This document shows, piece after piece, positions 1-6,238 of a DNA stretch of 12,223 bases. Numbering within the stretch: the first letter of the stretch is position 1; every line of letters starts with the position of its first letter. The translations under genes and the position numbers were made by a program. Source of the DNA: Cymbomonas tetramitiformis (lineage: Eukaryota > Chlorophyta > Pyramimonadophyceae > Pyramimonadales > Pyramimonadaceae); assembly GCA_001247695.2 (NCBI GenBank), contig LGRX02015677.1:1-12223 (forward strand), in the 5' to 3' direction. The notes beneath the pieces were generated by a model. The model was not told the DNA's origin. It saw only the letters and a list, made by a program, of their open reading frames with translations, and ran no database searches.

Positions 1-2
1 GT

Positions 3-434
3 TCTCGGCCCGCAACTTCTGGGGACATTTCTGACCTCGAGGACTCCCAGCGGTCGCTCAACTTCACGCAGCAGTTGATGGAGCGACAGCTGGCCGCCGC
101 CAGATCGTAGAACAACCCAAGTGTGCTGACAACGGTGACAGAAGGAGTGGAGCCGACTCCCCTGAAAACCATCCAGGAGGAAACCCACCTGGAACTGCTA
201 CTGACCATTCAGAAACAGCAACGCCATCGTCTGCGGCCAATCCTGGAAGGTAATGAAGCAGTGGCAGCACCAGCGAACGTCACCAACGCCCAGGCGGCAC
301 CGCGGGAAGAAGAAACCCCCTCCGAACCAGAAGATAGCGCTGGGGAGGAAGAGGAGGAGAAGATTTCCATCCAACCTCTTCGCTCTTACCCTCTGGAAAG
401 CCGCACGCAGAGCCGCGCCAGACGACGCGCTTAG
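3..434 (+). CDS. Gag-like C-terminal region of Ty3/gypsy element, 5'-partial, with two in-frame TAG codons
   Basis: The frame is open from base 3 to a TAG at 108-110, then to a second TAG at 432-434, and continues in the same frame into the protease. The first piece ends in a polar segment with FTQQLMERQ. The second is hydrophilic and very acidic, with runs such as EEETPSEPED and GEEEEEK, then an Arg-rich tail. No CCHC zinc knuckle is visible. I infer the end of Gag and the Gag-protease linker from position alone, because Gag is poorly conserved. The true start lies upstream of the window. The stops may be mutations, or one may be a readthrough signal, since the second is TAG followed by GGA. 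No methionine start is credible inside the region (the codon at 123 is GTG). Confidence 0.45.
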
Positions 435-1337
435 GGACAAGAGCGACGCGCTAAGGAGCGGCAGCTACAAGCAGATCGCGACCTGGAAGGTGGATGGTAC
501 TTTGGTCCGGATCCTCGTTCGCAGCCTGCACCACCACGCACAAGACCTATCCGGTCTAAGCAGCGCGTACCTTTGCATCACCCAGTGCGAGCAGCCATCT
601 GTGCACATCTGCGACGCGATGGTCAAGTAATGTGGAACCAGGACAGTCAGCTGACTGCGATTCGGGACAAAGAGGGAACGCTGCTATTGGTGTTCTGGGC
701 CTTGCTGAAGGGACAGCGAGTGCGCGTGCTGGTGGATTCTGGTGCCTCGGATGAATTCATCTCCAGTGAGTGCGTCAAGAGATTGAACCTCACGGTTCGC
801 GCTAATGGGACGCCGCTGAACGTTACCCTCGCGGATGGGTCAGTGCAGACCTCTGCGCAAGTCGCTTACGGCAAGCTGACCGCCGAGACTTCCGAGGGGA
901 CTTACTCCGAGGTCATCAAGATGCGAGTACTTCCTTTGGGCATCAAGGTGGACATTGTACTCGGAGGAAGGTGGTTGAGACACCTCTCGCCGGTCACGCT
1001 GGACTATGATGGGTGGGGATCAGTCAAGTTTCGCCAGCATGGCAAATCCGTGCGGATACGGGGATGTTCGCCAGGGCGTAGCTCCACACGCAAAGGCGAG
1101 AGAACCGCGATGGCTCTGGAACCGATGGTAATGTTATCAGCGGCTCAAGCGACCAAGGAGATCAAAGCCTATCGGCGCAGATATGCGGGAATGGACAGTG
1201 CCGCGACACCCCACGACATCTTAGTGGCCTATGCGACACCTCTGGTAGGGACTTCGATGTTATCAGCGGTGGCCACCAGCGAGAATTTGGAGGACCCTTC
1301 AATCTCCCCGAGTGGAGAAAGAAGTTTCAGAAGCTGA
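435..1337 (+). CDS. Retroviral-type aspartic protease (retropepsin) of Ty3/gypsy element
   Basis: The frame is open from 435, just after an in-frame TAG, to TGA at 1335-1337. The catalytic motif is LVDSGAS, with Asp encoded at 735-737. A flap-like region with LADGS follows, and VLGGRWL matches the ILGxxWL motif that closes retropepsin domains. The enzyme would act as a dimer to cut the Gag-Pol precursor. Downstream, MLSAAQATKEIKA resembles the usual protease-RT linker. The first in-frame ATG is at 630, only about 100 bp before the active site, so this is more likely part of a Gag-Pro-Pol precursor than a free-standing gene. Its last 256 bases overlap the pol frame, which lies one base back. 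Either a -1 shift or a mutation must link them. I see no canonical X-XXY-YYZ slippery heptamer in the overlap. Confidence 0.85.
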   Translation, partial: GQERRAKERQLQADRDLEGGWYFGPDPRSQPAPPRTRPIRSKQRVPLHHPVRAAICAHLRRDGQVMWNQDSQLTAIRDKEGTLLLVFWALLKGQRVRVLVDSGASDEFISSECVKRLNLTVRANGTPLNVTLADGSVQTSAQVAYGKLTAETSEGTYSEVIKMRVLPLGIKVDIVLGGRWLRHLSPVTLDYDGWGSVKFRQHGKSVRIRGCSPGRSSTRKGERTAMALEPMVMLSAAQATKEIKAYRRRYAGMDSAATPHDILVAYATPLVGTSMLSAVATSENLEDPSISPSGERSFRS

Positions 1338-4300
1338 TCGAGTCCTTTTCACCTCGAGTAATTCGCGAAGCGCTGCCCAACTTTGACGCCCTGCGAAAAG
1401 ATGAAGTGGCCCACGTGAGACTGCGAGAGGGATGGAATGGCATCGCGCCCGCTAAGAGGCCCTACAAGATGTCCATGGTGGAGCTGACTCAATTGCGAGA
1501 ACGCCTGGATGAACTCCTGAGCAAGGGTTACATCAGACCTTCCTCAAGTCCGTTCGCTGCACCAGTGCTGATGGTTCCCAAGCCTGGGAAACCTGAAGTA
1601 CTCAGAATGGTCTGCGACTTCCGAGCCATCAACAGCCTGACTGTCAAGGACAAATATCCACTTCCCGACATTCAGCAGTTGTTCGACTCCATGCATGGGG
1701 CCAAGTACTTCTCCTCCTTCGATGCGGTCGATGGATTCTGGCAGATGGCTATGGCGTCGGAGGATGTGGAAAAGACGGCGTTCACTTCTCCCTATGGCTC
1801 GTATGAGTGGTTGGTGATGCCCATGGGGTTGACCAACAGTCCTTCCTGCTATCAGAGACGCATGCAGCGCGCTCTGGGACATCTTCCTTTTGTAAGAATA
1901 TTCCTGGACGATTGTATCCTCTTCAGCAACACCTTGGAGGAGCATCTTTCCCATCTCCAGCAATTTCTCGAAGTCTGTGAGAACCAGGGTATCTACCTCA
2001 AAGAGTCTAAGTGTCAACTATTGCAGACCCAGATACGCTTTCTGGGGCACGTGATCTCACAGGAAGGAAGTCAACCTCAACATGACAAGCTGGCCGCCAT
2101 CAGGGACTGGCCCGCTCTGGAAAACGCCACGCATGTGCGCCAATTTTTGGGGTTGGCTGGGTACTACCGGCGGTACATGCTGGGCTTCTCTGAAGTAGCA
2201 CAACCCTTGACTCAGCTCACCAAAGGGGATGTCGCTTGGCTATGGGGACCCATGCAGCGTTGGGCCTTCGAGGAGATTAAGAAGGCGCTATGTTCTTCCC
2301 CCACTCTGGCGCTACCCGATATGAAAGCGGCGGCCGAAGGACGGCATCCTTTCGTGGTACAAACTGACGCCAGTGGAGTGGCACTAGGGGGAGTGCTGAT
2401 GCAAGACGTAGGAAATGGATTGCAACCTATCGCCTTTGAGAGCAGACAGTTTAATGGAGCCGAGCAGAACTACCATGCTGGCGAAAGAGAACTCTGCGCT
2501 CTCCATCACTGCACTACGCAAACTTGGCGACACTACCTCATTTGGACTGAGTTCCAATTGCAGGGTGACCACAAGCCCCTAGTCTGGTTAATGGCACCCG
2601 GACAACCTCTCAGCCGACGCCAAGCCCGATGGTACATGGATCTAGTGGAGGTAGGGGTACACGAGATGGAATACATCCCTGGGGCGCTACTCTGGGTTCC
2701 AGACGCTCTGTCCAGGCGACACGACTACAAGGAAATTTCCGCGAGAGAAGGACTGGTAGAAGCTGGCTTTGTGCATCCGGTTACTGGGAAACCGCAGCGA
2801 CCTCCCTCGGCCGCAGACACCGCCAGCAAGTTTCGACCTGCAGCTGGTAAAGAGTCCCGCCAAGGACGCGCGCCCCTGGGAGTGGTAGATCCCAACAAGT
2901 TGAAGGAGCGCAAGTCCAACGGCGCCAAGACCAAAGATCCTGAACCAGTCCTCGCGTACAGTGGGACTCTCACCTGGATGGACTCCCCTCAACTCTGGAT
3001 GGACGCCTTACATACCCTGCAGATGGCCGAAACTGGGTACGAGAAAGCCACCCTGGCAGTTCAGACGCGCTCTGGCAAACTGACAGCATCCTCACCCCCT
3101 TCTCCCAGGAAGACCCCTGTTGATTTCTCAGCAACACCGAAGTGCAGCGAGGCTTCAACCAGACTCCTGGAGCCCAGCGATCGACAGGACTGGAAGTTCC
3201 GGGCGGACATGTTCGACTTCTTGAGTCAAGAATATGGACCCTTCGAGGTGGACGCCTGTTGCGACTTGGGAGGAAAGAATCGTCAGGTCAACCGCTACTG
3301 GACAGACTGCTTGAAGGAAAACTGGCGAGGGTTGAACGTCTGGTGTAATCCTCCCTTCTCCTCCAACCATTTGACCATCGAGGCCGTACTGAGGAAATAT
3401 GTGGAAGAATGGCGTCTGGACCCTGAGAATACTTCAGCTCTCTTCGTCCTTCCTGACTTTCAATCTCGCATGCCACAGTGGCGGCAGTTGTTCAGATCTG
3501 CGGGAATGAGAGTTGAGTACATTATTCCTACCCATGACGCTCAAGGAGAACCTGTGCAGATGTTCGCCGCCCCGGATGGAGCCCTTCTGGATCTGCCTTG
3601 GCCCCTGCTAGTGGTGTACGCCCCTCCAGCTCGACAGCGTGTCAAGCGGGAAAGGAAAACGAGTTCCCCCCCTCCTATCGTGCGTACTGGAGAAGCGGCC
3701 AGCGTTCGAGACCTGCATCAGCAGATATCAGGAGGCCAGTTCCTCAAAGCGCTGCAAGCGGAATATGAGCGACCTGGTCCCCTCCAGACTCTAAGGAAGG
3801 AAATCCAAGAAGCTCCGCATCAACGCACTCGTGACTTCTGCGTAGTGGGAGATGTGTTGTGGAGGGTGAGCGCTGGGCGCTATCAGTTGGTACTGGGAGA
3901 AGATTCACCCCTCCGTGAGGTAGTACTGCAAGAGGCGCATGCATCCGTTTCAGCTGGACACGCGGGCAGGGACAAAACTCTGGAACGAGTACTGCGACGC
4001 TTCTGGTGGAAAGGGGCAGCAGAAGATGTGGGACGCTGGGTTTCATCTTGCAGTATCTGTCAAGCGGTGCGACCGAGAAATTCCTACCCGGATGGATTGC
4101 TGAACCCACACACTATTCCTACGCGACTATGGCAAGTGGTCAGTGTGGACTTTGTTACTGGACTGCCAGTCACGGCGCGGAATCACGATGCCTTTGCTAC
4201 TTTCACATGTAAGCTCAGCAAAATGGTCCACATCATCCCGTTGAACTTCCAGGACAGCTCCTCTGAGGTTATCGCTCGAATCTACTTCGACCACATCTGG

Positions 4301-6178
4301 AAACTACATGGCACCCCTATGAAGATTGTCTCAGACCGCGACCCTCGTTTTCAGGATGCTATGTGGAAGGAATTGATGAGACTTATGGGAACTAAAGTGG
4401 CCTCCACCACGCCTTACAACCCTCGTTCGGACGGACAAGCTGAACATACCAACCGTGTGGTAGAAGACATGCTAAGGTCCTTCGTAGGCAGCAATCCAGA
4501 GGACTGGGATTTGTGGTGTGCCAACGTAGAGTTCGCCATAAACGATACGCGGAGCGATGTAACCGGCTTTACCCCGTTTGAGTTGGTCTTGGGGCACTCG
4601 CCTATGTCGCAACTGGACTTGTTCCTGCAAGCGGCTGCTGGACAACACTCCAAGCGTAAGGGTGGAGAAGGTACGGCACACGAGATGGCTAGTAAATTCG
4701 CGGCTCAACTAGAGGACGCCCGCACTAAGCTAGAACTGGCACAGCAACGCCAGCGACATCAGTTTGACCAGCGTCACACCGCCAAAACCTTTCAGTTGGG
4801 AGACTTGGTCTGGGTAGATGCCAAGCATCTCACGGAAAATATCATGAACCGCGAATCCTTCAGGAAGCTGGGACCTCGCTGGCACGGGCCCTTACCCATC
4901 ACCGAGAGGTTCTTCAGCGACCAGCAGCGAGAGCTACCCGAAATTGACAGCGGTGCTCCGGTGGCTTACCGGCTCAAGTTACCCCCTAAATGGCGTATCC
5001 ACGATGTTTTTGCGCAGCATCGCCTCAAGGAATACCGCACCGCGGATGAAGCCTTTGCGCTGCGTCGACAAATACCTACTCCTGCCAAGGTTCTCGTGGA
5101 TGGACAATCCCAGACCCATGTGTCTAAGATTCTGGCTCGAAGAGTGAAACCTATGAAAGGAGGCAGGGAAGTAGAAGAATTTCTGGTTCGCTGGACTGGG
5201 TACTCTAACGCTCATGACTCCTGGAAGACCCGTGAGTCGTTGAACTACGGGGGTGAACTCGAACAGCTCACGGAGTTCGAACACCTGAGACTATCACGAG
5301 AAGGACAAGTCCGGGAAAAAGCCTTACAGGAGGTCAGAATGCAGCGGAAGCAAAGGCGGGAACGCGTCGGAGCTTTAACTTTCCTGGACACCTCTGATGA
5401 AGTAAAACTCACTTCTCTGGACAACTGCCTACCTTGGGAACAATACTGTCGCTCCGCTGACGCCTTTGTGACGCATCTAGCTCTTCTGGGCTCTGGGGTC
5501 TCGACACGCGAGTTGCGACTACTAGTCCTTTTCAGTGGTACAGGAAGTGTGGAGAGAAGTTTCATGTCATGTTATCCGAAGAGCACTGTGGTCACCGTCG
5601 ATCATGATCCTCGCTGGCAACCTACCTACGCTGAGAAGGTTCAGGACTGGGACTTCAAGCGTTATGCACCTGGTTACTTTGACGTCATCTGGGCTAGTCC
5701 ACCGTGCACCGAATACAGTCAGGCTAAGACCACTGGGGTGCGACAACTGCGACAGGCTGATGCTTGTGTACGCCGAACGCTCCAAATTTTTGACTTTCTC
5801 AAACCCCAGCATTGGTTTATGGAAAATCCGATGGGCAGGTTTCCTTTTGCGCTGCGATTTCGACCCGTAGTTCGCCGGTTACCTACCCCGTTGTATTGCT
5901 CTTACTGTATGTATGGTACTGGCTATCGCAAGCCTACTTGCATCTGGACGCAGTCGCCTCCTCCAGTGGATCTACGGTACTGCACGATGGATACTCCTTG
6001 TCTTCACCAACAGACTCTGGGATCACATCCGGAAACTGCTCAACTGGGACCTCATCCAGGGCAACAAGGAGCGGGAGTTTCCACTGCTGTATACCCTCTT
6101 CCCGCTGGATTGCTTCGTCAACTCTTCGAGCACCTGTTCGATCAGAAAAGCATATCACGCATCCATAAGCATGGCTGA
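1082..6178 (+). CDS. pol: Ty3/gypsy Pol polyprotein: RT, RNase H, Dam-like MTase, integrase, chromodomain, C5-MTase-like
   Basis: The frame is open from just after TAG 1079-1081 to TGA 6176-6178. Pol-like sequence is recognisable from about 1310. No initiator is obvious (the codon at 1406 is GTG, the first later ATG is at 1469), which fits synthesis as a Gag-Pro-Pol fusion. Residue numbers here count from the codon at 1406. Domain order: RT (about 40-225), RNase H (312-437), a Pro/Ser-rich linker, a Dam-like methyltransferase (595-742), HHCC zinc finger and D,D35E integrase (838-1165) with a GPY/F-like GPRWHGP, chromodomain (1236-1290), and a cytosine-5 methyltransferase-like domain (1368-1580). 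An integrase plus chromodomain places it among chromoviruses. The polyprotein is longer than usual because of the two methyltransferase modules. About 1,590 codons without a stop and with all catalytic residues present argue for a recent, possibly active copy. Confidence 0.93.
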   Translation, partial: LHTQRRENRDGSGTDGNVISGSSDQGDQSLSAQICGNGQCRDTPRHLSGLCDTSGRDFDVISGGHQREFGGPFNLPEWRKKFQKLIESFSPRVIREALPNFDALRKDEVAHVRLREGWNGIAPAKRPYKMSMVELTQLRERLDELLSKGYIRPSSSPFAAPVLMVPKPGKPEVLRMVCDFRAINSLTVKDKYPLPDIQQLFDSMHGAKYFSSFDAVDGFWQMAMASEDVEKTAFTSPYGSYEWLVMPMGLTNSPSCYQRRMQRALGHLPFVRIFLDDCILFSNTLEEHLSHLQQFLEVCENQGIYLKESKCQLLQTQIRFLGHVISQEGSQPQHDKLAAIRDWPALENATHVRQFLGLAGYYRRYMLGFSEVAQPLTQLTKGDVAWLWGPMQRWAFEEIKKALCSSPTLALPDMKAAAEGRHPFVVQTDASGVALGGVLMQDVGNGLQPIAFESRQFNGAEQNYHAGERELCALHHCTTQTWRHYLIWTEFQLQGDHKPLVWLMAPGQPLSRRQARWYMDLVEVGVHEMEYIPGALLWVPDALSRRHDYKEISAREGLVEAGFVHPVTGKPQRPPSAADTASKFRPAAGKESRQGRAPLGVVDPNKLKERKSNGAKTKDPEPVLAYSGTLTWMDSPQLWMDALHTLQMAETGYEKATLAVQTRSGKLTASSPPSPRKTPVDFSATPKCSEASTRLLEPSDRQDWKFRADMFDFLSQEYGPFEVDACCDLGGKNRQVNRYWTDCLKENWRGLNVWCNPPFSSNHLTIEAVLRKYVEEWRLDPENTSALFVLPDFQSRMPQWRQLFRSAGMRVEYIIPTHDAQGEPVQMFAAPDGALLDLPWPLLVVYAPPARQRVKRERKTSSPPPIVRTGEAASVRDLHQQISGGQFLKALQAEYERPGPLQTLRKEIQEAPHQRTRDFCVVGDVLWRVSAGRYQLVLGEDSPLREVVLQEAHASVSAGHAGRDKTLERVLRRFWWKGAAEDVGRWVSSCSICQAVRPRNSYPDGLLNPHTIPTRLWQVVSVDFVTGLPVTARNHDAFATFTCKLSKMVHIIPLNFQDSSSEVIARIYFDHIWKLHGTPMKIVSDRDPRFQDAMWKELMRLMGTKVASTTPYNPRSDGQAEHTNRVVEDMLRSFVGSNPEDWDLWCANVEFAINDTRSDVTGFTPFELVLGHSPMSQLDLFLQAAAGQHSKRKGGEGTAHEMASKFAAQLEDARTKLELAQQRQRHQFDQRHTAKTFQLGDLVWVDAKHLTENIMNRESFRKLGPRWHGPLPITERFFSDQQRELPEIDSGAPVAYRLKLPPKWRIHDVFAQHRLKEYRTADEAFALRRQIPTPAKVLVDGQSQTHVSKILARRVKPMKGGREVEEFLVRWTGYSNAHDSWKTRESLNYGGELEQLTEFEHLRLSREGQVREKALQEVRMQRKQRRERVGALTFLDTSDEVKLTSLDNCLPWEQYCRSADAFVTHLALLGSGVSTRELRLLVLFSGTGSVERSFMSCYPKSTVVTVDHDPRWQPTYAEKVQDWDFKRYAPGYFDVIWASPPCTEYSQAKTTGVRQLRQADACVRRTLQIFDFLKPQHWFMENPMGRFPFALRFRPVVRRLPTPLYCSYCMYGTGYRKPTCIWTQSPPPVDLRYCTMDTPCLHQQTLGSHPETAQLGPHPGQQGAGVSTAVYPLPAGLLRQLFEHLFDQKSISRIHKHG
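1523..2080 (+). other. Reverse transcriptase domain of Pol
   Basis: Typical Ty3/gypsy RT motifs are present: GYIRPSSSPFAAPVLMVPKP, then the region with CDFRAINSLTVKDKYPLP. The first catalytic Asp is in FSSFDAVDGFWQ (residue 106). PMGLTNSPS follows, then the catalytic Asp pair in RIFLDDCILFS (residues 168-169). RFLGHVIS and HVRQFLGLAGYYRRY mark the thumb/connection. The domain would copy element RNA into cDNA inside virus-like particles. No motif is broken. Confidence 0.95.
2339..2716 (+). other. RNase H domain of Pol
   Basis: The Ty3-type RNase H acid residues can be followed: VVQTDASGVALGGVL (Asp321), GERELCALHH (Glu360/362), QGDHKPLVWL (Asp388) and WVPDALSRR (Asp433). It would degrade the RNA strand of the RNA-DNA hybrid and set up plus-strand priming at the polypurine tract. 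A long linker rich in Pro, Ser and Lys follows before the next folded domain. Confidence 0.9.
3188..3631 (+). other. Dam-like (phage N6-adenine type) DNA methyltransferase domain inside Pol
   Basis: Residues 595-742 of Pol resemble the phage/Dam-like adenine methyltransferase family. There is an N-terminal DWKFRADMFDFL, a conserved acidic strand FEVDACCD (Asp616), a Tyr-Trp segment, and the catalytic motif IV as VWCNPPF (Asn648-Pro-Pro-Phe), which is the NPPY/F form typical of N6-adenine enzymes. Later ALFVLPDF and LPWPLLVVY look like core beta strands. The domain sits between RNase H and integrase, where Ty3/gypsy elements normally have only a short tether. Enzymes of this family put a methyl group on adenine in DNA using S-adenosylmethionine. 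Activity here is inferred, not shown. Dam-like domains are known in DIRS-type retrotransposons, and I recall no standard chromovirus with one. Confidence 0.75.
3917..4900 (+). other. Integrase domain (HHCC zinc finger, D,D35E core, GPY/F module)
   Basis: The zinc finger is His845, His852, Cys882, Cys885 (HASVSAGH ... CSIC), giving H-x6-H-x29-C-x2-C. The catalytic triad is Asp915 (VVSVDFVTG), Asp977 (IVSDRDPRF) and Glu1013 (DGQAEHTNR), with exactly 35 residues between the second Asp and the Glu. A GPY/F-like KLGPRWHGPLPI lies near residues 1154-1165. It would insert the cDNA into the genome. All catalytic positions are intact. Confidence 0.94.
5111..5275 (+). other. Chromodomain C-terminal to integrase
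   Basis: Residues about 1236-1290 show the chromodomain pattern: HVSKILARRVK, an EEFLVRWTGY strand, and DSWKTRESL. Compared with HP1, two of the three methyl-lysine cage aromatics are kept (Trp1263 and Tyr1266), while the first (Tyr in HP1) appears to be Thr1237. Chromoviral chromodomains steer integration toward particular chromatin. With an incomplete cage, direct H3K9me binding is uncertain, as in the diverged group II chromodomains. Confidence 0.85.
5507..6145 (+). other. Cytosine-5 DNA methyltransferase-like domain at the Pol C terminus
   Basis: Residues about 1368-1580 contain the ordered C5-methyltransferase motifs: motif I LLVLFSGTGSVERSF (SAM binding), motif II VVTVDHDPRW, a WDF/FDVIWA strand, motif IV SPPCTEYS with the catalytic Cys1434 (codon 5705-5707), and motif VI FMENPMG (Glu1473-Asn-Pro). 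Toward the end YRKPTCIWT and VYPLPAGLLRQLFEHL resemble the closing motifs of compact phage/algal-type enzymes. There is no large target-recognition domain. Retrotransposon-borne C5 methyltransferases are reported in charophytes and dinoflagellates. Fusion directly after a chromodomain suggests targeting to chromatin. Catalytic function is inferred from motif retention. Confidence 0.82.
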
Positions 6179-6201
6179 TCTGTGTCTGGATCTTAGCTGC
6201 T

Positions 6202-6235
6202 GTACAAATGACTCTGAGTTATCATCTCTTTGTAC
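6202..6235 (+). other. Small inverted repeat between pol stop and polypurine tract
   Basis: GTACAAA at 6202-6208 is mirrored by TTTGTAC at 6229-6235, with a 20-base loop. It lies in the 80-base untranslated gap between the pol TGA and the purine tract. This may be chance; no function is claimed. Confidence 0.3.
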
Positions 6236-6238
6236 TAA

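Noticed and set aside
108..434. TAG reassigned to glutamine (as in some ulvophyte algae or ciliates), which would make gag-pro one open frame.
   Set aside because: Pol has many glutamines, all CAA/CAG, and about 1,590 codons contain no TAG or TAA. A reassigned code would be expected to show some.
1131..1269. 13 bp direct repeat ATGTTATCAGCGG at 1131 and 1257 (126 bp apart, in frame) as a tandem duplication.
   Set aside because: Similarity stops soon after the 13 bases; the rest of the two segments does not align convincingly.
1544..2017. 157-residue minus-strand ORF opposite reverse transcriptase.
   Set aside because: It is the antisense shadow of a highly conserved RT domain with no recognisable motifs of its own.
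3188..6145. Bacterial restriction-modification or phage genes, given the two methyltransferase motif sets.
   Set aside because: Both domains are in one frame with RT, integrase and chromodomain. There is no ribosome-binding-site or operon pattern, and the neighbourhood has introns and satellites.
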